DNA from: Cyanobacteria bacterium OH_PDB_230 | GTDB taxonomy: Bacteria; Cyanobacteriota; Vampirovibrionia; Gastranaerophilales; Gastranaerophilaceae | DNA length: 64,000 nt | Assembly: GCA_023421795.1 (NCBI GenBank) | Contig: JAEZSO010000002.1 | Location: 496,001-560,000, forward strand | Reading direction: 5' to 3' | Shown here: positions 17,241 through 25,408 of the stretch, in pieces | Position numbering within the stretch: the first letter of the stretch is position 1 | How the letters are laid out: each line of letters opens with the position of its first letter | Made by a program: the position numbers and the translations under genes | Notes under the pieces: generated by a model | The model's database searches: none | What the model was told of the DNA's origin: nothing | Seen by the model: the letters and a program-made list of their open reading frames with translations, nothing else

Positions 17241-18527
17241 ATGCAAGTAGCTTTGTGTCCTGTAAATCGTTCTGTAGATAGAACAGTTGTGAAAAATAAC
17301 TCAATTGTTCCTAAGCCAGTTTTATCCGTTGAAAAGGAGTTAAATTCCTTTAATAGTCCTGTTTCTTCTTCGTATCTTTTCCAGCTGCCGAATGTGAGGT
17401 TTTCTGGAGCTGAAGAAACAAATTATATAAAAGAAGTGACAGAGCAGCCGAAAGTTATCGCAAATCTTGTTGGCAAATATTTCGGCGAAAATCCTCAGGA
17501 GGTTTCTAATCTAAACCTGAATATATCAGAAGAGGGGTTAAAAAACATCCAAAAAATAGCAATAGTTGCGAGCGGTTCATCCAAAAACGTTGCAATGATG
17601 GCCAAAGATTTTATTGAAAATGTTGCTAAAATCCCGGTAGAAGTCGATTTTGCGAGTGAATATGCGCATAGAAACCCTTCGGTAAAAGAAAATGAATTGG
17701 CTGTTTTTATTTCACAATCAGGCGAAACGGCAGATACACTGGCTGCTTTATTGGACGCAAAAAGAAAAGGTGCTGAAACCATAGCTTTAACAAACGTGGC
17801 AAGGTCAAAAATCGACGTAAGTGCAAATTCTTCCATGGATGTAGGAGCAGGAAAAGAAAAAGCTGTAGCCGCGACCAAATCCGTCACTGCTCAATTGGTT
17901 AACCTATATGCACTCGGATTGAAGCTGGCTCAGTCAAGAGGAACGCTTTCTACTGATAAGATTGAAGAATATTCCAAAGAATTGAACACCATCTCGGCTA
18001 AATTGTCCGGCATGCTTCAAGATACAGCTTCAATAGAAAGCCTTGCAAAAGATTTAGCTCTCAAAAAAGATTTTTATATTCTTGGAAGAGGCGCAAATTA
18101 TGGCGCTGCTTTAGAAGGAGCATTAAAGCTTCGTGAAACTTCTTATTTTAATTCGACAGCATTCCCTTCAGGTGAATTTTTGCACGGGTACATAGCTTCC
18201 GTTGATAAAGACACTCCTGTTATTTCTATAGTTCAAGGAAATGTTGGGGATGAAAATTATGAACTTGCTTATAAAAACACAAAAGAAGTCATGGATAAAA
18301 GGGCTCCTGAAAACTTAGTTATTATAAAAAATGAAAGCAATAAAAAAATTGAAGAAGATCCTTCCTTTAAAAATGCTGTGTTTTTGAATATTCCGGATAC
18401 AAAAGAGGCTATTTCTCCTCTTTATTCTGTTGTAAGATTCCAGATGCTTGCAAACTACATAACCAAAGCGCAGGGCAATAATCCCGATAACCCAAGAAGC
18501 CTTACTAAAGCTGTTTTGAGTGAGTAA
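17241..18527 (+). CDS. GlmS-like SIS sugar-phosphate isomerase lacking glutaminase, with FSG tail
   Basis: 428 residues from the ATG at 17241, preceded by a good AGGAG seven bases upstream. Two SIS domains (about 70-250 and 260-420) match the isomerase half of glucosamine-6-phosphate synthase: VASGSSKN, SQSGETADTLAAL, ALEGALKLRETSY, FPSGEFLHG, and a C-terminal NPDNPRSLTKAVLSE that carries the lysine equivalent to the GlmS isomerase catalytic lysine. The ~240-residue Ntn glutaminase domain, with its N-terminal Cys, is absent. In its place is a ~60-residue polar tail with NVRFSGAEE. It could act as an ammonia-dependent synthase, a deaminase or another SIS isomerase; ammonia cannot come from glutamine within this chain. 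Confidence 0.75.
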   Translation: MQVALCPVNRSVDRTVVKNNSIVPKPVLSVEKELNSFNSPVSSSYLFQLPNVRFSGAEETNYIKEVTEQPKVIANLVGKYFGENPQEVSNLNLNISEEGLKNIQKIAIVASGSSKNVAMMAKDFIENVAKIPVEVDFASEYAHRNPSVKENELAVFISQSGETADTLAALLDAKRKGAETIALTNVARSKIDVSANSSMDVGAGKEKAVAATKSVTAQLVNLYALGLKLAQSRGTLSTDKIEEYSKELNTISAKLSGMLQDTASIESLAKDLALKKDFYILGRGANYGAALEGALKLRETSYFNSTAFPSGEFLHGYIASVDKDTPVISIVQGNVGDENYELAYKNTKEVMDKRAPENLVIIKNESNKKIEEDPSFKNAVFLNIPDTKEAISPLYSVVRFQMLANYITKAQGNNPDNPRSLTKAVLSE

Positions 18528-18552
18528 ATCGCATATTTGACACAAGATCATG

Positions 18553-19995
18553 TTACTTCGGTTGTGCTTGTGTTATTTTGATATATTCATTATAGGGCTT
18601 AAAGTCATTCAGGATTTTGTTTTTTATTTTTTCTGGAATGATTATTTTATCAGTTTGTTTGCCATTTGAGGAAAGTACTTCAAAATATATATCTTCTTTA
18701 TTTTCAAAATATTTATAATCATATAAGAACACGCCATAGTAAATATCCTGAGTTGTTACATTATACCTAAAACCTGATTTGTACAGAACTTTTCCGCAAC
18801 TATAATTATCTAATGGAAGTTTGCCTTCGGAGAATGATAATAAGTTTTGTTTGGTTTTGTTTTTTAAAGAGACTGATTGGAAACCATCTTTGCATTTTAC
18901 ATCCCAGGTGGGTAGAAGAATTATCATTGGCCCCACGCCAAGACCTCCCAATATAGATAATCCACATAATTTAGCTTTGCTTCCATTAGTAAGGCGAGGT
19001 TTTGGTGATACTAATATTGTAAGATAAGCTGGTTCATAGTCACCAGCTGCATCAAATCGAAGACTTTTGTTCTTGTTGTATAGATTTTTCCTGATTTCTT
19101 CTAATAGTTGAGGATTCGATTTTAAATGTGCTTTGTACTTAAGTAAGGGTGTAATAATAAAAATATCATAATTTTTGCCTTTAACATAATAATACGGGGG
19201 CGTTGTTTTCCAAATGCTGGAAATATTATTTAGATCTTTTTCGGAACTAAACATGGTATTCATAAGGCTGTGTTTATATGGTTTTTGTGGAATGTCGGGA
19301 TAAATCTGATTTGAAGGGAGAGGTTGTGCGTTAATTTTTTTGCTCGCAGATTCAATTAATTGATTTGCGTTATTTATATAAATTGAGCCTCCTAATGGCT
19401 GTCCTCCTCCAGAACAAATAAAGGTATTTACTCCTATTACATTGCCATTAGTGTCTATTAAGGGCCCCCCAGAATTACCCCCGTTTAAAGCTACATCGTG
19501 GTATAATATTTTTGGATCAATTTTGCTTATCACTCCTTGTGTGAGCGTCTTGTCAAAAACTAAAAAATCGATAGGATTTCCTATGGCAATAACTCTTTGT
19601 CCAACATAAGATTCTGGTTGTTTTGATATTTTAAAAATATATGGCTTATTTCTTAATGCATTCATATTCACACGAATTATGGCTAAATCGTTTTCGGGGT
19701 CAGATTCTATGATATCCGCCTTTATAACAGTTCCTTCATAGAATCTTACCCTTAACATATCATTTTGATCTTTTATTACATGGTAATTCGTTAAAATAAG
19801 ACCATTGTCATTTATTACAAATCCGGAACCGAATCCTGCACCTAGAATGGTTACTACTCCTGTTTTTACTTTCTCAAAAATAACGTTTTCATCCGACCTA
19901 TTTTTATATTCTATAGAATGTGCAGTATTAATTGTGCTAGAGGCATGAGAAGATAACATCATAAATAAAAGCAAAATTATCAAGGGTTTTTTCAT
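18553..19995 (-). CDS. Secreted trypsin-like serine protease (HtrA-type, no PDZ)
   Basis: 480 residues from the ATG at 19995, chosen because AGGA precedes it and a signal peptide follows directly (MKKPLIILLLFMMLSSHASS). A longer frame to 20088 lacks these features. The protease domain has the full triad: H72 in LTNYHVI, D103 in ENDLAII, S175 in NGGNSGGPL, with GSGFVIN before the histidine, as in HtrA/DegP. The C-terminal ~240 residues are unlike a PDZ domain and are unassigned; they contain a hydrophobic KLCGLSILGGLGVGPMIILLP segment. The location is probably periplasmic or outer surface. It converges with the GlmS-like gene. Confidence 0.75.
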   Translation of the reverse strand: MKKPLIILLLFMMLSSHASSTINTAHSIEYKNRSDENVIFEKVKTGVVTILGAGFGSGFVINDNGLILTNYHVIKDQNDMLRVRFYEGTVIKADIIESDPENDLAIIRVNMNALRNKPYIFKISKQPESYVGQRVIAIGNPIDFLVFDKTLTQGVISKIDPKILYHDVALNGGNSGGPLIDTNGNVIGVNTFICSGGGQPLGGSIYINNANQLIESASKKINAQPLPSNQIYPDIPQKPYKHSLMNTMFSSEKDLNNISSIWKTTPPYYYVKGKNYDIFIITPLLKYKAHLKSNPQLLEEIRKNLYNKNKSLRFDAAGDYEPAYLTILVSPKPRLTNGSKAKLCGLSILGGLGVGPMIILLPTWDVKCKDGFQSVSLKNKTKQNLLSFSEGKLPLDNYSCGKVLYKSGFRYNVTTQDIYYGVFLYDYKYFENKEDIYFEVLSSNGKQTDKIIIPEKIKNKILNDFKPYNEYIKITQAQPK

Positions 19996-20094
19996 ATTAT
20001 TCCTATAATTATGTATCTCACAATCAGATATGTTATCAGAAAAACAAAAATATAAAAATAAATATCCATAAATAACAAAAACTGTCATGCAAAT

Positions 20095-20127
20095 AAAAAG
20101 ACCTAGAGTAAATTTCTAGGTCTTTTT
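20095..20127 (-). terminator. Terminator of tRNA-Leu
   Basis: A 13-bp stem pairs AAAAAGACCTAGA with TCTAGGTCTTTTT around a seven-base loop. On minus it begins at the last base of the tRNA CCA end and closes with T residues. Confidence 0.85.
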
Positions 20128-20214
20128 GGTGCCGAAGGCCGGACTCGAACCGGCACGAGGGTTGAGCTCGGTGGATTTTGAGTCCACTGCGTCTACCGAT
20201 TTCGCCACTTCGGC
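20127..20214 (-). tRNA. tRNA-Leu (anticodon CAA)
   Basis: An 88-base minus-strand cloverleaf. The acceptor GCCGAAG pairs with CTTCGGC, followed by A and an encoded CCA. The anticodon stem GTGGA/TCCAC holds the loop CTCAAAA, so the anticodon is CAA. A long variable arm typical of class II tRNA-Leu is present, and the T-loop GTTCGAGTC is canonical. Confidence 0.95.
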
Positions 20215-20376
20215 TTGACTTTCAGTTCAAGTTTAAATGAACTTTGTAAACATATTCTATCAAAAGATATTTTAAAATGCCAGCATTAATTGCAACGAAA
20301 TATTTCAATTTTTGAAAAATCAGGCAATTATTTGCCTTAACGTGCTTTATAACTTTATAAAATTAAGGAAAATATT

Positions 20377-21429
20377 TTGATTTCGATATTACCTTATTCT
20401 AAAAACTCAATAAATTTTGCAAGCGCAGGACACACTCAGCCGTTAAAAAACACAGTACCTGCCGCTAATCCTATTTTGGCATCAACAGGGATAAAAGATG
20501 CCAAGGCTCTTGCTGAACAAGGCAGCGGTTATTTAAAAACAAACGATTTTGATAAAGCCGTCGAATGTTTTAAAAAATCTATCGAATTAAGGCCTGAGTT
20601 CAAAGAAACTTACTTGCCGCTTGGTAAATCATACAAGGGTAAAGAAGATTATCCTAATGCCATCAATAGTTTTAAAACTTATCTTGAAGAAAAGCCTTCA
20701 GATGTAGATGCTTTGATATTGCTTGGTGAATCATACAACGCTTCCGGAAGATATTCAGAGGCGGCGATTCAATACACAAAAGCTCTTACACTGGATCCTT
20801 CCAATGACTTGGCAAAGAGAAACCTCGCAGAGTCAAAAAACAACTCTTTAGCTTGTTATGATCCGATTACTGCAATAAATCAAAAAAGAGAGCAGTCAAT
20901 AAACAATCTTAATACTGCTTTAACTATGGCGAAAAATTATTTGACGTCAGGATATCTAAAAGATATGGGCGATTTGAGCATCGCTTTTGACAAAACAGCT
21001 AAACTAGGCGGTACCTCTAATATAGCCCAATACGAGCATTCAAAGAAAAGAATAACAGTATCTGATACATATACTTATGCTGCGCCACAAATAATTACTT
21101 CTTATCTGGTCCACGAATTTGTCCATGCAAAAGATAAAGACAGCTACACCTCTGTAAGAGAAGAACAGGATGCATACAAGGTTGCAACTGAGTTTTGGAT
21201 AAAAAATTCAAATGGCGTTGCAGATCCTGAATTAGATTATGCTGCTGATTTATACAATAAATCTCCTGAAACTTTAGCTGCCAGAGTTGAAGAAATATAC
21301 AAATTAAGAGATTCCAAGATAGCTTCAGTATCTCCGAACCATCCGCCATCTAATAAACACCTTGCGGCGTCAAATTTAACTGAATTAAACAGCGGTCAGC
21401 CTTTACAGAATTATGACGTTATTGCATAG
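20377..21429 (+). CDS. TPR protein with HExxH metallopeptidase-like domain and NFASAG tail
   Basis: 350 residues from a TTG with AAGGAA seven bases upstream. A short tail (SINFASAGH at 11-19) is followed by about three TPR repeats (40-150) and a C-terminal domain with HEFVH at 246-250, the zinc-binding HExxH motif, and REEQDAY at 261-267, which could supply the third glutamate ligand. Another protein in the window (53059-53754) shares the HExxH...EE pattern. A peptidase role is plausible but the substrate is unknown. No signal peptide is seen. The TPR part suggests a protein partner. Confidence 0.6.
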   Translation: MISILPYSKNSINFASAGHTQPLKNTVPAANPILASTGIKDAKALAEQGSGYLKTNDFDKAVECFKKSIELRPEFKETYLPLGKSYKGKEDYPNAINSFKTYLEEKPSDVDALILLGESYNASGRYSEAAIQYTKALTLDPSNDLAKRNLAESKNNSLACYDPITAINQKREQSINNLNTALTMAKNYLTSGYLKDMGDLSIAFDKTAKLGGTSNIAQYEHSKKRITVSDTYTYAAPQIITSYLVHEFVHAKDKDSYTSVREEQDAYKVATEFWIKNSNGVADPELDYAADLYNKSPETLAARVEEIYKLRDSKIASVSPNHPPSNKHLAASNLTELNSGQPLQNYDVIA

Positions 21430-21553
21430 GCTGTTTTAAAACAGAATATTAGCGGGATGTTAAACTGATTAAATTCTGTGAAAATTTGTGCAAAATCAGC
21501 TAAAGTAGTATACTGGTTTAGTAATTTGTTTTACATTGTATAAAGGGATAGAC

Positions 21554-23113
21554 TTGGTTTCTCAAATTCTAACGGCGACAGTTATAGGGCTTGATGTTTA
21601 TAAGATTTCGGTTGAGGTGGACACTAATCAGTCTATACCTTCTGTTGCGATAGTGGGCCTTCCTGATACCGCCATTTCTGAAGCCAGAGAAAGAGTTCGC
21701 TCTGCAATCAAGAATTCAGGGTACGATTTTCCTAATAAAAAAATAATTATAAACCTTGCCCCTGCCGACATTAAAAAAGAAGGAAGCAACTATGATTTGC
21801 CTATAGCGGTTGGGATACTTGCTCAGAGCGGTGCTTTCAATAATATTTCCTTTGAGAATATTGCCTTTATCGGTGAGCTTTCTTTAGATGGGTCGGTAAG
21901 AAGCGTAAAGGGGATACTCCCCATCGTGGCAGGATTGAAAGACTTAGGCATAAAAGAAATTGTTGTACCGGTTGAAAATGCAAAAGAAGCGGCTTTGGTT
22001 CCTGATGTTTTAATATATGGAGTAAAACATCTTACGGATGTTGTTAACCATTTTGTCGTGGATTCCGAAAAACATAGAAAAATAGAGCCTTTCAGCATAA
22101 ATATACAGGAATATCTTGAATCAGAGAGTCTGGTTCCTTATTCTTTTGATTTCAAGGATGTAAAAGGGCAGCAAAAAGCCAAAAAAGCCCTGGAAATAGC
22201 TGCGGCAGGCGGTCATAATATTTTGATGATGGGACCTCCGGGGTCTGGGAAAACGCTTTTATCAAAATGCTTTTCTTCAATATTGCCTCCGTTAGAGTTT
22301 GAAGAAGCAATTGAGTTGACCAAGATTTACAGTGTTTCAGGACTGTTGGATTCAAACCAGCCTTTATTGACCAAAAGGCCGTTTCGCTCTGTTCATCACA
22401 CTGCTTCTGCTGTAGGAATTATCGGGGGAGGTTCAAACCCAAAGCCTGGAGAAATAACGCTTGCGCACAGAGGTGTCTTGTTTTTGGATGAAATAGTTGA
22501 ATTTCCAAGAAACGTACTTGAAGTTTTAAGGCAGCCACTAGAAGACGGTGAGGTTGTGATTTCAAGAGCTCAAACAAGAGTGAAATTCCCGGCAGACTTT
22601 TTGCTTTTAGCCGCTATGAACCCTTGCCCGTGCGGATATCTGGGTGATTATGAAAAACCTTGCAGTTGCAATGAATTTCAGGTTAACAGATACAGAGCCA
22701 AACTTTCAGGTCCGCTTTTAGACAGGATAGATATTCAAATCGAAGTGCCAAGACTGAAAGTTGACGATTTGTTGAACAAGAATTATGAATGTGAATCGTC
22801 TTCTCAAATAAGAGAAAGAGTCGTAAAAGCAAGAAAGATGCAAGCCCAAAGGTACAGTAAATTAGGTATTTATACCAATTCAGAGCTCACGCCTAAGCTT
22901 ATAAAACAGTTCTGCCCTTTGGATTCTGACTCAGAAAATCTCCTGAAAAATGCTATCATAAGGTTTAACATTTCAGGCAGGGCATATGATAGGCTGGTTA
23001 AACTTGCAAGGACAATAGCTGATCTGGAGCTTTCTGAAAACATTCAGGTAAATCACATCGCTCAGGCTATTCAGTATAGAAATTTTGTTGAACCGCAGAC
23101 TGTTAATTTTTAA
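21554..23113 (+). CDS. comM: YifB/ComM-family Mg-chelatase-like AAA ATPase
   Basis: 519 residues from a TTG at 21554, preferred over a TTG at 21536 because AAAGGG lies six bases before it and the resulting VSQILTATVIGLDVYKISVEVD matches the family's normal N-terminus. A Lon-protease-like N-domain (to ~180) precedes the AAA core: Walker A GPPGSGKTLLSKC, Walker B VLFLDEIVEF, sensor AAMNPCPCGYLGD, and the C-terminal Mg-chelatase domain. ComM is a hexameric helicase that promotes branch migration during natural transformation. Length matches the family (about 505). The 3' end overlaps the convergent methyltransferase gene by 11 bases. Confidence 0.88.
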   Translation: MVSQILTATVIGLDVYKISVEVDTNQSIPSVAIVGLPDTAISEARERVRSAIKNSGYDFPNKKIIINLAPADIKKEGSNYDLPIAVGILAQSGAFNNISFENIAFIGELSLDGSVRSVKGILPIVAGLKDLGIKEIVVPVENAKEAALVPDVLIYGVKHLTDVVNHFVVDSEKHRKIEPFSINIQEYLESESLVPYSFDFKDVKGQQKAKKALEIAAAGGHNILMMGPPGSGKTLLSKCFSSILPPLEFEEAIELTKIYSVSGLLDSNQPLLTKRPFRSVHHTASAVGIIGGGSNPKPGEITLAHRGVLFLDEIVEFPRNVLEVLRQPLEDGEVVISRAQTRVKFPADFLLLAAMNPCPCGYLGDYEKPCSCNEFQVNRYRAKLSGPLLDRIDIQIEVPRLKVDDLLNKNYECESSSQIRERVVKARKMQAQRYSKLGIYTNSELTPKLIKQFCPLDSDSENLLKNAIIRFNISGRAYDRLVKLARTIADLELSENIQVNHIAQAIQYRNFVEPQTVNF

Positions 23114-23972
23114 TAGCTTTTATTAAGAGCGTATTTGTTTTTACCGTTATCTCTTTTGTCGCCAAATCAAATTTGACCTGTTCAATGAATTCATTTACTT
23201 TTGATTCTTCAAAATACATCATGAATTTTTCTTTCATCGTTTTTGAGCCGGGACTTGGAGGCGTATTGAACGCACTATCGACAGTAGCAGGTTGCATTAT
23301 GTAAGTCGATTCAGAGGTTTGTACATCTATCGTTGCATCTTTAAATCCAGCTGCTTCAAGGTTTTGAGCTAAAGAATTTTCATCAAAATTGGTCAGCGGA
23401 TCTTCATCGCTCGACATAAATTCCCTCTCTGCATTTTTGAAATCTTCGTAAAAACTTATATTTGAAGGGTTTAATAATTCATAATACCTTGTATTTGTTC
23501 TTATGACAGGTTCAAAGGCAGAGTAAATGCCACCGGGTTTAAGAATTCTGTATATTTCATTCATTGACTGTTGTTTGTCTAAAATGTGAACCAGAACAGA
23601 TCTTGTAAGAGCCTTATTTACGGATTCATTGGGTAGTTTTATAGCTTCACATCCGCTTTGAAGGAACTCGTATTTTGCTTTAATCGGCATTGTATCAAGG
23701 AGTTTTTTGCACTCTACAAGGCAATCTTCAAATTTATCAGAAAATATGACTTTCCCTTTTTCTCCTAAGAGTTCAAGTGCTCCAAATCCAAGCAGGCCAG
23801 TGCCTGTTCCTATGTCTATTAATGTATCGTCAGGTTTTATCTCAGCATTCTCTAGGACTGCATCTTTGACCAGTCCGAGCCAGTTTAGAGTCTGGGTAAC
23901 TTGAGCCTCATCCATATAAGAGAATCTTGTTTTTTTCAGCCATTCAGACCAGTTTTTACAGATTTCAGACAT
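23103..23972 (-). CDS. Class I SAM-dependent methyltransferase
   Basis: 289 residues. It has SAM-binding motif I LIDIGTGTGLLGFG near 50, motif II IFSDKF, a SVNKALTRSVLVHI strand 4 segment, and RILKPGGIYSAFEP strand 5, the layout of UbiE/type-11 methyltransferases. The acceptor is unknown. AAGGAGG four bases before the ATG is a strong ribosome site. It is the last gene of a minus-strand cluster bamA-tsaE-tsaB-zinc ribbon, but its substrate cannot be read from that context. It could modify a small molecule or a protein. Confidence 0.75.
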   Translation of the reverse strand: MSEICKNWSEWLKKTRFSYMDEAQVTQTLNWLGLVKDAVLENAEIKPDDTLIDIGTGTGLLGFGALELLGEKGKVIFSDKFEDCLVECKKLLDTMPIKAKYEFLQSGCEAIKLPNESVNKALTRSVLVHILDKQQSMNEIYRILKPGGIYSAFEPVIRTNTRYYELLNPSNISFYEDFKNAEREFMSSDEDPLTNFDENSLAQNLEAAGFKDATIDVQTSESTYIMQPATVDSAFNTPPSPGSKTMKEKFMMYFEESKVNEFIEQVKFDLATKEITVKTNTLLIKAIKN

Positions 23973-23981
23973 ATTTCCTCC

Positions 23982-24266
23982 TTAATCCAGATTGCGTCCA
24001 CAGTTAGGGCATTTTTCAGCTGTCCTTTTAACGTTAGTGCCGCAATGAGGGCAAATTTTGTATACTTCACCTTTATGCGGTGTATAATGCAGCTCTTTTT
24101 CTTTTTGCTTCAATTTTATATTTAATGTGATTGAATCGATTACGTTTTTGAACAGGAAAATTGCTATCAATATTGCGATTACAAACCATAATTTAAGAGC
24201 AATGAATAAGAATAAAATGGATATTATAAGTATAGGAAGACATCCTCTAAATTCTATTTTATACAT
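23982..24266 (-). CDS. Small membrane protein with C-terminal zinc ribbon
   Basis: 94 residues. One or two hydrophobic helices occupy residues 9-45 (LPILIISILFLFIALKLWFVIAILIAIFLF, with a KLW break). A basic helix follows, and a CPHC-x11-CPNCG zinc ribbon closes the chain at 72-91. The ribbon probably lies in the cytoplasm. It starts four bases after the tsaB stop, so it is translated from the same mRNA. Similar ribbon-plus-helix proteins occur widely without an assigned function. Confidence 0.65.
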   Translation of the reverse strand: MYKIEFRGCLPILIISILFLFIALKLWFVIAILIAIFLFKNVIDSITLNIKLKQKEKELHYTPHKGEVYKICPHCGTNVKRTAEKCPNCGRNLD

Positions 24267-24269
24267 GTA

Positions 24270-24938
24270 TTAAACTGCCTTTGGCTTGGAAATTGAGGGA
24301 GGTTGGATATACAAAGGTTTTACTTTCGCCCAGTGAAAATCTTCTTCTGAAGCTTTTACTGACTGATAAGTCAATTGTGCAAGAAAATTGCCCAGTTCAT
24401 AGCTTTTCGCTTCATAATTGACGCTCTCTATTTTATTCTCTTTTAAGAAATTGGATATGCTAGAATCAGTGATAATAAAGTACTCATCTTGAAGTAATTC
24501 TAAAAGTGATTCTTTTTCGATGGATTTGGGTTCTTTGACCGTCTGTCCTTGTGGAGAATATATGCCGCAGTAAACTTTGTTTTTTCGAGCATCCATTAAA
24601 ATAATGGAATTTTTGTCTGTTTCGTTTATTTTTGACAATATCTGAAGAGAAGAAACCCCTATAAGTTTAGCATTCAGCTGTTGAGCAAAAACTCTTGCTA
24701 TGGTTGTACAAACTCTTATGCCTGTGAAGCTTCCCGGGCCAATGTTTGTGCCTATTACGTCTATATCTTCCATAAAAATATTTTGCGATTTTAGAATGTC
24801 AACGATTGCAGGCATTAAAAAAGCGCTGTGGTATTTTTCATCTGTACTTTTTATTGTTTTTGATTCCAACAAAAGATCTTTGTCAGACAGCGTAATATAG
24901 GTTTTATCGAGGCTTGTGTCAAAAGTAAGTATTTTCAA
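24270..24938 (-). CDS. tsaB: tRNA threonylcarbamoyladenosine protein TsaB
   Basis: 222 residues of the ASKHA-fold TsaB family, partner of TsaD in the last step of t6A37 synthesis on ANN-decoding tRNAs. It begins ILTFDTSLDKTYITL, then has DIDVIGTNIGPGSFTGIRVCTTIA at 59-82, the family signature, and SSLQIL. Its length fits TsaB (about 225). Its ATG overlaps the tsaE stop in an ATGA arrangement, so translation is coupled. TsaC and TsaD are not in the window. Confidence 0.9.
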   Translation of the reverse strand: MKILTFDTSLDKTYITLSDKDLLLESKTIKSTDEKYHSAFLMPAIVDILKSQNIFMEDIDVIGTNIGPGSFTGIRVCTTIARVFAQQLNAKLIGVSSLQILSKINETDKNSIILMDARKNKVYCGIYSPQGQTVKEPKSIEKESLLELLQDEYFIITDSSISNFLKENKIESVNYEAKSYELGNFLAQLTYQSVKASEEDFHWAKVKPLYIQPPSISKPKAV

Positions 24939-25408
24939 GATGCTAGTTCCTTAAGTATTGTTTCGTTCTGTTCTCCGAACGCAAAGAAGTTGAAAACCCT
25001 TGTGTTGTCGTCTATGTAATCAATTTTGATTTCTATTCTATCAAAGGGGAGCTGATTATCCGAAAATTGCGCCCATTCAACAAGAGTCAGAATTTTACCT
25101 TGCGAGTATTCTTCGAGTTCATCTAAAATTGTTTTGGTACCCTCAGTTTCGAGCCTATATAAATCAAAGTGATAAATCGGAAGCAAGCCGGAATGATATT
25201 CGTTCAAAATCACAAAACTCGGACTTGTTACTTTTTCTTTAACATTTAAATGGTTGCATAGGCATTTTGAAAAAGCGGTTTTCCCTGCTCCTATGTCGCC
25301 ATATAAGCATACGAAAGCACCTTTGTCTTTTATTACGGTTGAAAATTTCTCTGCTAATTTATCTGTCTGACTTATGTCAGAACAAACTGCTGAATATTTG
25401 GTTTGCAT
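24935..25408 (-). CDS. tsaE: tRNA threonylcarbamoyladenosine ATPase TsaE
   Basis: 157 residues; a P-loop ATPase that drives turnover of the TsaBD complex in t6A synthesis. Visible motifs: Walker A LYGDIGAGKTAFSK near 35-48, VTSPSFVILNEY (switch region), HFDLYRLE and TLVEWAQ. Its start codon shares one base with the bamA stop (TAATG), and its stop overlaps tsaB, so the three genes form one transcript. Confidence 0.92.
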   Translation of the reverse strand: MQTKYSAVCSDISQTDKLAEKFSTVIKDKGAFVCLYGDIGAGKTAFSKCLCNHLNVKEKVTSPSFVILNEYHSGLLPIYHFDLYRLETEGTKTILDELEEYSQGKILTLVEWAQFSDNQLPFDRIEIKIDYIDDNTRVFNFFAFGEQNETILKELAS

